A DNA stretch of 64,000 bases, from contig JAQFVV010006305.1 of assembly GCA_028023455.1 (NCBI GenBank), positions 4,083,001 through 4,147,000 on the forward strand, given 5' to 3'. Made by a program: the position numbers and the translations under genes. Under the pieces are notes generated by a model that was not told where the DNA came from, did no database searches, and was given only the letters and a program-made list of their open reading frames with translations. This DNA comes from Epiperipatus broadwayi. Lineage: Eukaryota > Onychophora > Udeonychophora > Euonychophora > Peripatidae. Below, in pieces: positions 37,667 through 49,711 of this stretch. Position 1 is the stretch's first letter, and each line of letters opens with the position of its first letter.

Positions 37667-39691
37667 TGTAACGATATATAAATATGTCGTTACATTAATT
37701 TAAAATAAAAACTTAAAAGTTCGCAAATAAAAGTAAAAAACTAAACGCTAAAATTAAAATGTTTGTTAAATGTATATACATTCGCACAGAGGCCAAACTT
37801 TAAAAATATTTTTTTTTAAAGAAAAAACAAATAAGTATTTGAACGTATTTTTTTTATAAAAAAGTACAAGATTTAAAAATAAAAACAGGTATTAATTAAT
37901 GTAATCTGTAAATGGAAATGATTGTTTATGAATTATCGAAAACCAAACTGGCCCTTGGGCTCTTGTATAATTAAAATGATCTGATGAAAGATAGATAAGA
38001 AAATAAAGAGAAATTAGCTTGACCAATGGAAGCACTAAGCCTTGGCTCAGACCCTAATGAAAGTGATGGATTAGTGACGTTTTGTTGATTGAATCCGTGT
38101 GGATAATATAAAAAGGGAAATACAGTTTTTTCTGACAGTTCCAGCATTTTGTGTTTGAGAGATAGGGTAGGATGCACATACCACACTCTCTATAAAAAAA
38201 TGAATGACAAGACTGTGATACCTTGAACCAGCTATTGCCATCTCCAGAACATTATCTTCCAATGGAGATGTCATGGGAATTAAAAGCAGAAACCTGGACT
38301 CTTCTACCATAATCTATATGGACATGAACTCTAAATTTAAAAATAATTAAGAACTTTCGTTCAAGCTTATGAACTTCTATCTGACTTTTTTAAGTTTAAA
38401 ATCAAATTAATAATGTTTAATTTTATATGTTTTCCGATTGATAAAAATCATTTCCATTTTTTTTTTCTTATTGTATAAATTATTTATTGTTTAAATTTTA
38501 AATGATGAAATTTAGGTTGGGTATAGACGTTGCATAGATTCGTTAGCGGTTGATTATGTTGAAGTTTTCACAGTTGATTAGAATATATGGGTCAACAATG
38601 TTAATGCGGGCATCTTACGATGAATGCCATGGGGCCTTGTGTATTCCCTTTTGCAATTGACGTTATTGATGATTTTGTATTTTGATCGATTGTGTTTAAT
38701 TTGGATGTTTTTGACCGTGGAATCTGTGCAGCCGATCTATATTCAACATTTTAAAAACAAATTTATAAAAATAATCTGTGCAAATGTATTTAAATGTTAA
38801 ATTTAAGTCGGGCGTGAATGGCTATATAGTTTTGTAAAGTTATATTAAGGGAGGGTAATCTTGGGTTATTCATTTCGTAGTTGAATTGGTTCAATGGATG
38901 AGATATATTTGTGTAATTGTAGATGTAGTATGAGATCCACTATGGGCAGGATTATATATATATATGCCACACACCTTCTGTTTGCCTATGGATGGGTTTG
39001 TAAGACGGCAAAGGACCGCAGTCCATTCCTATGGAGTTTTATGTTTATTGTTCTACTTGCCAACAGATGTAACATTCCTGTTGGTGGAGAGACAATGTCT
39101 TCTCTAATTCTACTTACTGATCAGATGTACATTCCTGACAGTATAGTATTTTGTGTTGTCGTATTTTCATGCTACATTGAATACATAAATGTATCAGATG
39201 GATTGGCGCCGGTTTGATTGCGAAATTTGTTGCCTAAGGTTAAATCAGGGAAGAATATTTTCTTTTCAAATGCAGATCTGTGTAGTCTATTCATACTCGA
39301 CTATCTAAATAAAATATTAAACTCATTGAAACTTAGTTAAATGTAAAATTAAAAGTTAATATAAAAATCTAAAATGTTAAACTTATTCCTCAAATTAGAA
39401 TGATTTTATATGTGCGTAAATAAATATTTTTATGTGTTAATTTCTGGCAGTGGCTTTTATTTATTTATATTTAAGATATAAATTAAGATATAGATTTTTA
39501 TCTCTGCATCTCCACTGAGCTAGTGACTTGGGCTAACGATCTGAATATTTAGATAAAGTGGAATCTTAACAGCGCGTATCTGCCTACTCTATAAATTTTT
39601 CTAGGTTTAAATGCCTAGATGGTGCCTTGTAGAGCAGATATCATAGTTTGCGGTTAGATTCGATCTTCACTTGGATCTCCAGATTGTTATA
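37667..39691 (-). mobile_element. LTR-like element, copy 2, inverted (2.03 kb)
   Basis: Reverse-complement partner of 32565-34702. It starts TGTAACGATATATAAATATG and ends TTGTTATA. Colinear shared blocks include TTTATCTCTGCATCTCC..GAGCTAGTGAC, CTAACGATCTGAATATTTAG-type, ATGCCTAGATGG and the row around ATGGATTGGCGCC. The four bases outside each end are identical (ATAG at 37663-37666 and 39692-39695), consistent with a 4-bp TSD. Region 38130-38400 differs strongly from the corresponding part of copy 1 (34010-34210). Frames such as 38894-39217 (107 codons) run antisense to the element and have no counterpart open in copy 1, so they are not supported as genes. Confidence 0.7.
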
Positions 39692-39699
39692 ATAGCCAA

Positions 39700-39800
39700 T
39701 CTTCATACTTTAATGGACATGCTTCAAACTACTCCAATATACAACTCTTCAGTAGTCCATTGCATTGAAAATCTGATGATGGAATGTTTAAAGCCCACAT
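39700..39800 (-). repeat. R3 fragment
   Basis: CATTGAAAATCTGATGATGG then AATGTTTAAAG is the reverse complement of the 36265-36295 block. It flanks LTR-like copy 2 on the side opposite the S1 copy at 37430. Confidence 0.55.
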
Positions 39801-42480
39801 TCATTTATAGGACTTAAATAATTTGCATTTATTTTAAATTGTTGACATTAAATTAATTGGAAAAAAACCCAAAAACTTTATTCCGCAACCCTCATTTCAG
39901 CAGGAATAAATTACAAGCAGTGAATGAAATAATTTAAAATACAGGTTGTTTTGTTTTTTTTTGTAGAATTTTTGTACTTTTTTATGTGTTCATTTTGTAT
40001 TTTGTTTAAAATATGTTTTATCAGCAGTTTACATATTTCTTTTTCTCAATTTTTTATGTAAAATATGCTAACTATATAAAAATAATTAATATAAAATACA
40101 TTCATTTTTTATCATATTTTATATTTGTCTTGAATAAATAAATATTATATATCATTAAGATTGAACATCAGCTTTTTGTACTGATAACTTAATGTCAAAT
40201 ATGAAGTTTTCTAGTAACTGAAAATTCCATAAACAAGCCTAGGTCAAATATGAAGTTTTTTAATAACTGATAATTCCTTAACAAGCCTAGGAAATTTTTC
40301 AGGTAATTGATCTTAATCTAGCCAACCTAGTTAACCGTCCAATACTGGTTATTAATTAGACATCTTAATGGAAGTAGAGATAACATAATATTTTGTTCAA
40401 GGTAAAAATAAATCTGAGGTAAGTTCAATTAGCCAGATGAACAAAACATAGTTGATCATAATGAGGGTAATACAATCCAGGATTACTGAGGCTATGATTT
40501 GTTTTTTGGAGGATAAATATTTTTTTACATTATACTTATTGATAACGCTTACTTCTTTATTACTATTTTAAAAAAATGTAAAAAAATACTAAATAGTCTT
40601 TAAATAGCTAACTATTGTATAAAAACTCTTCAGCAACTATCTAATGAAAAAATAGTGAAGAAAGCAATAGGGATACTTCAAATATCAGACAAAGAATGTT
40701 TACTATCTTACTTCTTTGATTTACTCTTGAACTAGGAATATATAGATATTAACTTACAAACTAATAAGTGGATCCTTACTTGGATTATTTATGAGAAATT
40801 TATTGAAAAAGGTTCTCAAATTGCATAGAATTTGAAAGGAAAAAAACGTTCACGCAAATTTATATATTCAGGTTAAAATGCATGACTGGTAGATGACCTA
40901 CAAAAAACCATTATAATCAGTTATGGCACACTTATCATTTTGTAAACCTTTAATAAAATAAACCATGCATTAGTAATTATGGATAGATACAAGGATATAA
41001 GTGATACAACGTATTAAAACATGTAATATATGCAGTTCTCTATTTATATAAAACGGACTTATATAAATAATTACTTTCAGGTAATTACTTCCACTGTATA
41101 TATAAAGTAAAGAAAGTGATGTATAAGTTAATTCAGTTGTCAGTTCTTCTTTGTCTCATACTATATAAAAATCTTTCATAATGGGTTTTAGTGTTTATTT
41201 TCATTTGTTGCTTATCTCCATAACTGCAAATGATAAATTAAAAAAAAAATCAACTTAAGCAGTTTATATAAATAGAGGACTGCCCGTACAATTTCATTTA
41301 TTGAATTCAAAATAATCCCCCTCCCCCCGTCACAATTTATGAAAGTGAAATTAACTAATTACTACAAATGAAATACATTTAAAATAAAAATCGACAGCAA
41401 ATTTGTATTTAGTAATTAAAAAAACATTTTTTTTTTCTAAATAAAATAGCAGTTAATTATCATCCTTAAAAATAACAATTAGTCATGTTAATTACTTAAT
41501 TTCATTATTTTAATTATTCATTATTTTAATAATTAGTTACTCATTTTAACACCTTTTTGTATAGTGAAAAATAAGACTAATTTGCATAAAGGTAATAGCC
41601 ATAAGCAGTATATCTATATGTATATATGAATACCGAAAAAAATAAGTAAGAAAAGGTTTCTTAAATTATTATTAAGGTTACATTTATTTTACGTTGTTTA
41701 TTACTATAGAGTATAATAATTTAATTCTTTACTATTTTGCATATAGGAGTTAAATTTTTTAATTGCAATACTATTTTTACTACTTTCATTACTAGAGTAT
41801 CATGTAATTAATATTAGCGTGAAAGATAAAAACCTTTGGTAATGGCATTCTAAGTTTTCAGTTATATGAATGATTGACATCGAAAATAATATTTATTGTT
41901 TTATACATAAAGTTTTAAAAAAGTGTAATTACTTCATGCAAACATTAAAATTTACTAAATTAGTTATCTATAAAAGTTGGTCTGTTCAAGTAAACCAAAA
42001 CTTAAAAACTAAAGTGAAAATATCTAGTTGTGAATCCTAATAGAGAAATTTACTATGAAATTATATATTTTTTTCTGTTATACATAGATTTAAAATTCCT
42101 ATTTTAATATTTTATATATCAAAACAGAATAAATTATCTACTAATATACAAAGATGGAATAGAATTTAGGGTAAATCAAAAGAAAAATTAATGAGAATTA
42201 AAAAAAATACATATACTAAATAGTGTGATGGCTAGATTCAGTGTAATCTTTAAAATATATACGATTTTTTTAAAAATATTATTAATCATATATAAAACTA
42301 ACCTATAAATGTGTGCTTAATTATAAATTATTAATAGTATGATAATATAATTGTATTTATAGTTAGAAGCATAACTAGCAATTTTTACTTATTCCAGACA
42401 GAAGTATTTTAAAATATTTAGAATTGATTTATTTAAAGTCACTATTTTATTTTTCCCCTTAAAATATTTTTACATGGGCA
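39801..42480. other. AT-rich DNA with one small tandem repeat
   Basis: A tandem duplication lies at 40194-40291. Otherwise no motif recognised. Confidence 0.4.
40194..40291. repeat. 49-bp tandem duplication
   Basis: GTCAAATATGAAGTTTTCTA ... ACAAGCCTAG occurs twice, starting at 40194 and 40243. Confidence 0.85.
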
Positions 42481-42633
<153 letters not shown>

Positions 42634-43628
42634 TACAATAGATTTAAAATCTGATAACATATAGATTAATAGTCATTTATTTTATAATAACAATAAGGTA
42701 TGTATGAATATTTTAAAATAGTTAAATGCCATATCATTTTTAATTTATTTAAGATGATTTATTTAATTTATTTTTTATTTATTAAAAATGTACTATTTTG
42801 TGTTTTATTTCTCAGCATGATATTTGAAAAACTTAACATCAGGCACTTGTGTTTCTCTTCACTTAAAAAAATCAACATGTATATTATGGACAAGGATCAA
42901 ACATGTATTCAAAAAAATCCTATGGAAATGCTTACATCAGTCAGAGATGAAAAATATATGCATAAGAGTTCGAAAATAGCCATTGCTTACTTACTGTTAA
43001 TATTGCTTATTATTTTCTGATACTGCTTGTTTCTAATGATATACTTATAAACTTTTATAATGTAAAAGCAATTAGTAAATTTGGGTGATTAAACTAAATT
43101 TGTTAGAATTAGCCTTTGAACTGCTCTGCCAATTTTCCATCTGGCATAATAAAAAATATTTTAAACTCTATATTTTAAATTAATCTACCAAATATCCCAA
43201 GAAGAAATACTTAAAATCAACTACTATATAATTTATCAAAATTTTCAAGAAAATGCTAATTGAAATCAGATCATTGTAATTACATGTAAACAACTTATAT
43301 GAATAGTAAACTAAAAGAACTTTTTAAATTGATCTCCAAATGCTAATAGATCCTTTTCTACAACCTTCACAGTTTTTCGTGTGTTTTATATTGCTGTAGA
43401 ACAAACATTCAGAAAACACTTTTAACTTTATTTTTAAAAATAAGAACTGTAAAATTGATGTATTATTTTTATTTCTTATAGAGCACAGTATTTATTGGAA
43501 TATATTAAGAAATAAACCAATTTTCACACATGCACTGTTTTGAGACAAATTGACATGTATTCATCCATAAACAAAGATTTTAAAGAACAAGTGAATCACT
43601 GTTCCTTTAAAAGTGAATCTCTACTTCC
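42634..43628. other. AT-rich DNA; unassigned 106-codon frame at 42700-43020
   Basis: The + strand frame at 42700-43020 starts MYEYFKIVKC, has two hydrophobic stretches (about residues 15-42 and 92-106) and a charged middle containing MDKDQTCIQKNPMEM. No family recognised, no Kozak or splice signals stand out, and its composition mirrors the local AT bias. Probably chance. Confidence 0.2.
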
Positions 43629-43738
43629 TGTGGATTATTCAGGGCTTGAGTCTATTGTATGCTTTATGTTTGAACAATTTGAACATGGTTTAAAATATCA
43701 GTAATACAATAGATTCAGGCCCAGAATAATGCATGGTA
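43629..43738. repeat. Short imperfect inverted repeat
   Basis: GGGCTTGAGTCTATTGTAT (left) pairs with ATACAATAGATTCAGGCCC (right), extending to ATTATTC/GAATAAT outside. Arms are about 45 bp. It may be a small MITE. Confidence 0.6.
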
Positions 43739-44604
43739 GGCAAACATTGGCTTATCTATAGATAAGCTTGAAGGACAAGTGATTCAGTTGTTTTCTAAAA
43801 TCTTTCCTTACGAGCAAATGTGTTAATTTATATTAAACAGAATATATATGAAGGTTGGTTTATTTTATTATGAAAGTATATTTCAGCACTCTTTCCAGGG
43901 GCATGCAACTATAAAGAACAGAATATGAGTTTATTTTGTATTTATACAACTATATTGCATACAGCATGTTTATTTTTGTGTGAATGAATTAACTTCAGAT
44001 GAATGATACTAAATTTAACAAAGGTTATACAGATTAAAAAATATATTTTTATAATATCTAATTTTTTTATTTACCTTCTAATATGTTTTCACACATGAAG
44101 TGAATTTTGATGGTAAAACATTTGTTCCTTATTGAAGTATTAGAGATGATATTCCTCTGAATTTATATAAATAATATTTTATGTTTATAAATAATGACTA
44201 TCTTCACATTGTACACATATATTTATTAGAAATGAAATATTTCTCTTATTTATTTATAATGGATAGAGAAGTATATGCACATGTATATGTATATTGTGCA
44301 GTTAGGCCACAAGATAAATTGGAATAGCTTATAGAATTGTTTACCATAGTATTTGAAGATGATATTCATAGAAATATATTTGAGGTTGAGTTAGAATGCA
44401 TAATATTTAGAGAAGTTAAAATTAAGTTAGTTGAATCACTAATCTGAGAAAACATATCCATGATTTATTTGAAATTTTATTTAATATTAAGCAATTTTAG
44501 GTTTAAAAAAGTGAAGTCTTTGTTATTATTTATGAAAATCAGATATACTAGGTAAATATCATATCAAGAAATGATATCTCAACATGTGGAATTATTGAAC
44601 TTAA
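43739..44604. other. AT-rich DNA, nothing recognised
   Basis: No feature seen. Confidence 0.4.
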
Positions 44605-45344
44605 TTAACTCTTTGCCCGCCTCTTACGAGGCTCCTCGTCGACATCTGACATTACTCTAACTCAGCCGTTTTTATACGAAAATATTCGTTCAATAGGTTT
44701 TTAAATAGATTTTTAAAAGTTCTATACGATGGTGCCCTCTTCCGAATTCTTTTACAACTAAAAAATAAAAAAAACTGCATTTAAAGCTAAACAAAGAAAG
44801 AAGCTTATTCGTGATTGGTTCTCAGCCGACAAAGACATTCTGATTGGCTGGAAAAAACAAAGAAACCGCCTGATCAAAGAAAATAAAGATAAACGCTGAG
44901 ATTTTCATTTCGAATGTGATTTAAGTATTAAAAAAAGTATAATTTGACAAATTAAAATAATTTTTAAAAAGTAAACTAAAAAAACAAAATTATTTTCGAA
45001 AAATATCGAAGATTTTTGTAAAAATGTTGAAGATTTAGTAAAAAGAAATATTTACTTTTCTATAACGTAAAAACGATCTTTTTGTTTATATTATAGCTTT
45101 TATGTTGCCGATATTGAATATTTTAGAATAAATAAATAGCAATTTATTTTTGAAAGAACTTTCGTTCTCTTCATAACCTGAAAAATTAATAATATACTTT
45201 TTATAAACGTATCTGAGTTGAATTTAATATTATAGGCGAATATGTTTTAACAATAGGCTTTGTCTTCAGTTTGTGAGTTGGCCAATTAAAAGATTTGATT
45301 TTTATCTTATAAACCAATAATAAAATTAGCGGTTTAAGGGTTAA
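44605..45344. mobile_element. piggyBac-type non-autonomous element (MITE)
   Basis: TTAA at 44605-44608 and 45341-45344 flank a 732-bp element starting CTCTTTGCCCGCC and ending CGGTTTAAGGG, whose reverse complement begins CCCTTAAACCG. TTAA duplication with CYCTT-type termini is the signature of piggyBac transposons. The left end has a subterminal hairpin GCCTC-TTAC-GAGGC. The interior is more GC-rich than the flanks and carries no transposase, so movement would need a transposase supplied elsewhere. The inverted ends are short and imperfect, which is usual in the superfamily. Confidence 0.65.
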
Positions 45345-45530
45345 ATGTTAAGTATAAGAAACTGGATAATAAATAATAACCAGTTGTATGCTAAATTAAT
45401 TACTTATTATATTTTTTTCTTGATTTATTTGATGTAAATAAAATTTGAATTTATTTATTAATTAAACTTGATCTTTGTATTTATTTTTTGTACAATATTA
45501 TAGCACTTATCATTTCTTTATTGAATCATA

Positions 45531-46406
45531 TACACTTGGGTCTCATTTTATGCGATAGATAGGTTCCTCAGAAAACACGCACAAATGAAATCGTGCAAAA
45601 ATAGATGTAACTTACATTGAAAAAGGGGGGATGCAGTCTGTGATTTTTCAAAATTCGTGTAAAAGCAAAGCACCAACATAAAATTACTTTAAAATTCACA
45701 CACAAAAAAAATAATAAGACAATAAAATATAACTAATAAAAAATTTCAAATTTGAAAAAAATTGATACAAGACAAACTTTTTTTAACTATAATATTTAAT
45801 TTTATTCAAAATAATATATTTTTATGCATAATTTACAGTACAATAATTTACATTTTTTTAAACATGTTTTAATTATTATGATTTTCTGGTGACAATGTAA
45901 TTAGTAATTAATATTTGAGATGATGATTTTATTAATTGTTTACGAAGCTCACGATATCCAGACATACAACCATTTAGCTCTCATTGGAATTTAAGAGCAC
46001 GTTAATGATTAGTGTCATTAATAAAAAATAATAATTGATCATGTTCTTTTTTAAAAAGCAAAAACAGAATGTGATTTAAAATGCAAAATTAACACGCACA
46101 ATGTTTGAACAAATTTACATTATAATCTTGTAAAATTTAATATGTGTATACATGAAATGTGGAAATCATGATTTTAATTTCATTATTGCATAAAATCTTA
46201 CTATTATAAAGCACTGAAAATATTGAAATTACTAAGATGAAAGTCGAATTCCAATAATGTGCTATTACTTTCAATATAACGTAAGTGTGCAAAATTTATT
46301 ATTTAAAGCAATAGCGCATTATCGGAAATCGACTTCTGGTGAAACATGAATCGCGTAACTTCAAAATCATGTTAAATAAGTCCACGTAAAAAGAGACCTA
46401 GGTGTA
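45531..46406. mobile_element. pogo/mariner-type non-autonomous element (MITE)
   Basis: Flanked by TA (45531-45532 and 46405-46406). The left end CACTTGGGTCTCATTTTATG matches the reverse complement of the right end CACCTAGGTCTCTTTTTACG in 15 of 20 positions. The left subterminal part (GGTTCCTCAGAAAAC.CGC...AAATGAAATCGTGCAAAA) resembles the ends of pogo/Tigger-type elements. 872 bp, no transposase frame. Confidence 0.6.
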
Positions 46407-46499
46407 TTAATTGTAACTTTGTTAAATCATATACTACTTTACATTTACCCTGAAATAAATAAACATTTAATTAATTGAAAACTGATTAGAGTACATATT

Positions 46500-46709
46500 A
46501 AAACAGGCAAAACTCACTATATATTTTGCCACACAACAAGCTAGAGTAATCAATGGATGCCAGAAGGCTTGTGCACAAAATCCCCATCTAATGCCTACTC
46601 ATCCAATATCCTCAGACTAGTTTCTGGCTTATGGCCTTCATCAGTGAGGAGCCTTTGATCTGAGAGCACTGCAACTAGTGGTGGTGGTCATGTGATGTTT
46701 ATTGGCTTA
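46500..46709 (+). repeat. Dispersed repeat family R1, copy C (most complete)
   Basis: Runs from AAAACAGGCAAAACTCACTA to CATGTGATGTTTATTGGCTT and contains ATGGATGCCAGAAGGCTTGT, CCCATCTAATGCCTACTCAT and a CTAGTTTCTGGCTTATGG block shared with copy A. No ORF or tRNA boxes. Superfamily unknown. Confidence 0.8.
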
Positions 46710-47469
46710 GAGTACATATTCACTATAATGATTTTTGGAGAAGTTAGTATTACACATTATAAGAACATATTTGGAAATAGTTATTATGAATATAAGAAAT
46801 CTAAATGTAGATTTATTTATAGGTTTTTATATTAAGTTTAAAGTTAGGTTTATAATTTATAATATTTAGCTATAGAATGTAATTTGGATTCTATAAAATA
46901 CTCCTTTATTCCAAATTACATTAATGGTTGAATTCCATGTATTTAGATACTCCATATTTATTACATTTCATGGCTCTTGAATATATTCATTCTCAAAATA
47001 TTTGTTTTTTTCTTAATCAGCAGCTACAACATCTATATAATAATAATAAAAAAAAACAATTTATAAAATAAATATAAGTTACTGAGAGCATTGCTTAATA
47101 AAATGTATAGTTTACTCATCAATTTTCAGTACTCACATTAAAAAAATTATCTAACAGACTTCATTTATATTTTTAAATGAATATCTTATGTTGAGAAGAG
47201 AATTTGAGCACTGTTGGAAACATCAGTCATTACAATTAAATAAAAATAATATTTATTCATTTAAATGTTACACACACATACTAATTATATACTAATGCTT
47301 GTAAGCATTTATTTTTTGAGCTAGTTGTAATAAGCTTCATGCTATCTATAATGAATGCCAGTTTTATTTTATTAAAAAAACATCTATTTACCAATAACTT
47401 TTATTTTTAAAAACTATATCATTATTTAGATCTGAAAGAGTAGATATTGTTCAAATTGTTTAATTTTCC
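46710..47469. other. AT-rich DNA, nothing recognised
   Basis: No feature seen. Confidence 0.4.
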
Positions 47470-48098
47470 TTAATATTTGCGTTAATACTAGAAATACACA
47501 CACTTATATAATTCGGAAAGCAAAACTATATATAAATCAAATCAAACCCAATCACTGAATGATAAACTTTGTTGATTCTTCAAACGTTTTCGAAGGTATA
47601 ACCTTCATTTTCAAAAAATACAAAAAATCTCTTCAATTTCCACGAGTTGCAAATATGCAAAATAGGCAAAATATGCTAATCAGGATAAGAACGTTTAAAC
47701 TTGCCATTTCTTCAATATGGCGTAAAATGATTCTCTTTTATCCATCGCGTGTTCATCTGATATGATGTAACATGCCTCCTTCACCTTTCTATGCAGTTTA
47801 TGCCGCTCTCTACACAACATGCTCAGCCTATCCGGCCTGCACTGATGGCCCACAGCCAACGAGTGCTGTACAAAAATAGAGGAGTGAGAAGGGTCCACTA
47901 AGGCCTTATTATACGCATATACATGCTGGGACAATCTTGTTTGAACAGATTGTAGTTCTTGAAAATGAAGGTTATACCTTCGAAAACGTTTGAAGAATCA
48001 ACAAAGTTTATCATTCAGTGATTGGATTCGATTTATATATAGTTTTGCTTTCCGAATTATATAAGTGTGTGTATTTCTAATATTAACGCAAATATTAA
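47470..48098 (-). mobile_element. Truncated Penelope-like element between inverted arms
   Basis: The left arm (47470-47614) and right arm (47959-48098) are near-identical reverse complements, both containing TTGATTCTTCAAACGTTTTC and GAAGGTATAACCTTCATTTT. They enclose about 345 bp with a minus-strand frame resembling the end of a Penelope-type GIY-YIG endonuclease. PLEs are known to insert with terminal repeats that may be direct or inverted and are often 5'-truncated, so this reads as a heavily 5'-truncated PLE whose 3' end lies at the left arm. No clear TSD was found. Confidence 0.6.
47695..47960 (-). pseudogene. Penelope-like element ORF, C-terminal GIY-YIG tail only
   Basis: The minus-strand frame is open from inside the right inverted arm to a TAA at 47695-47697. 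It reads QSVQTRLSQHVYAYNKALVD ... SSIFVQHSLAVGHQC ... HKLHRKVKEACYII ... ILKKWQV. The pattern S...QH....GH.......L......L.R+.KEA..I is the C-terminal half of the GIY-YIG endonuclease domain of Penelope-like retroelements (S.L.EH....GH.....  RK.KEA..I), including the Glu of KEA. The N-terminal GIY-YIG core and the whole RT are absent. In a full element the protein nicks DNA and reverse-transcribes its RNA. The frame has no internal stop, so the copy is not very old or is short enough to have escaped mutation. Confidence 0.6.
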
Positions 48099-49120
48099 AA
48101 GTTTTACATATAGTATTGTCTAACACACATTTGAACGTTATATATATATATATATTAATTTCCATTAATATATCTTTCATCTCAATTCCTTTGTATAACA
48201 ATAGTCCACCAGCACAATAAATAGCAGATAAAAAAATAAATATGGATATGAACAGAATATGTTAACTAATACCACATACTAAATATAAAATGAATATAAA
48301 ATAAAAATAGTAAAAATTGAATACATATATTAAAGATAATAGCAGGTTTAAATTTCAAAAAAATATCAACTACATCTGATAGTTTTTTTTTAACTGAGTA
48401 AAAAAAAACAAAAACAAATACTCTGCTAACAGTTTTTCAGAGTCAATAAATTTGTTTCTAAACCCAAATAATTTTACTAAAAAGAAATTATATATTTATA
48501 TAAATACAAGCATGTGCATAGACCATAAATGAGTTTTGCAGTCATTTTTTTTTTTCGAATTGATTTTTTCTTTTAAAGAAAATGATATTATACTCAAAAT
48601 AATTATAACTGTTTTTATTGCTAATTTCTACTTTTACTTCAACCAAATTCTTAAACGAATTTTAAGTTCTCATCAAAACACTTTATAAAATAACATTTTC
48701 ATTGCAAATACTCAATGACAAAAATATGATTAATTGAATAATAATAATAAGCTTCTTCGAATAGTCAAATTAAATTAAGCAGTTTTAATCATTAAAAAAA
48801 GGTATTTTTTTCTGATTTAAATTAAAATCTCTAAAATCGACGATTATTTTAATTAAAAATTTAGAAAAAAATATTCATATTACATGTGTCTAAAAATGAT
48901 AAAAAAAAAGCCTTTAAATTTCCCCTTACATAACTTTTCATGCTCTCTTTACATGAAAACAGAGAAGAAGGTACTACTTATCAAAACCTCCCTTAGATTA
49001 TAATGTTATTTTTTAATTCTATAAAGTCTATTTACAGATTATGTAAAACTAATACATAATTATATAATAAAAATTCAACAAATCATTATAGATATTTTTA
49101 GAGACATTTAAAATTTTATA
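48099..49120. other. AT-rich DNA, nothing recognised
   Basis: Short (TA)n near 48139-48155; otherwise no feature. Confidence 0.4.
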
Positions 49121-49579
49121 TAAACCAATTTAATCACATTCATATCGGCTTTTTTCAAACCAAATTGTGCAAACGCTTTTTGAGAGTGTTAAATAATAAA
49201 TGAATAACCTCTGACCCATATAAGATATAGAATTTATGCAGCAATAAAAGGAATCCTCTTATTACTATGATTCAAATATTTATATATGAGCAAATCTGAA
49301 GTACTGGCACAGAAGGTGTGACTATGACTGTTCTAAAGTCACACCTTCTGTGCCAGTACTTCAGATTTGCTCATATATAAATATTTGAGTCGTAGTAATA
49401 AGAGGATTCCTTTTATTGCTGCATAAATTCTATATCTTGTATGGGTCAGAGGTTATTCATTTATTATTTAACACTCTCAAAAAGCGTTTGCACAATTTGG
49501 TTTGAAAAAAGCCGATATAAATGTGATTACAATTGTATACAGACGCTATAAAAAATAAATGCTGATTTAAACCAATTTA
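49121..49579. mobile_element. Near-perfect 398-bp palindrome within a 12-bp TSD
   Basis: The left arm 49132-49322 and right arm 49338-49528 are both 191 nt with no indels and about four mismatches (all C/T-type transitions), around a 15-nt loop. The arms contain GGTGTGAC/GTCACACC at the centre and AATCACATT at the outer end. TAAACCAATTTA occurs at 49121-49132 and 49568-49579, which would be a 12-bp TSD and implies an insertion of about 435 bp with a 39-bp unpaired right tail. No coding potential. A transcript would form a long double-stranded hairpin. Confidence 0.9.
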
Positions 49580-49711
49580 GTAAAAAAAGTCACATCATTT
49601 TTTTCTCACGGATAACATTTAAATGCATAAAAAAATCAAAAGGAATTATTATTTATCAAAAAGTCTTTATTATTTCTTTCAAAATCAGTTAAAAACTAGA
49701 GCAATATTTAC

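Noticed and set aside
38894-39217. 107-codon + strand ORF
   Set aside because: It lies antisense within LTR-like copy 2 and shows no recognisable domain. The corresponding strand of copy 1 is not open.
42700-43020. 106-codon ORF with two hydrophobic stretches
   Set aside because: No family, no gene signals, and composition mirrors local AT bias. Kept only as a note in the spacer entry.
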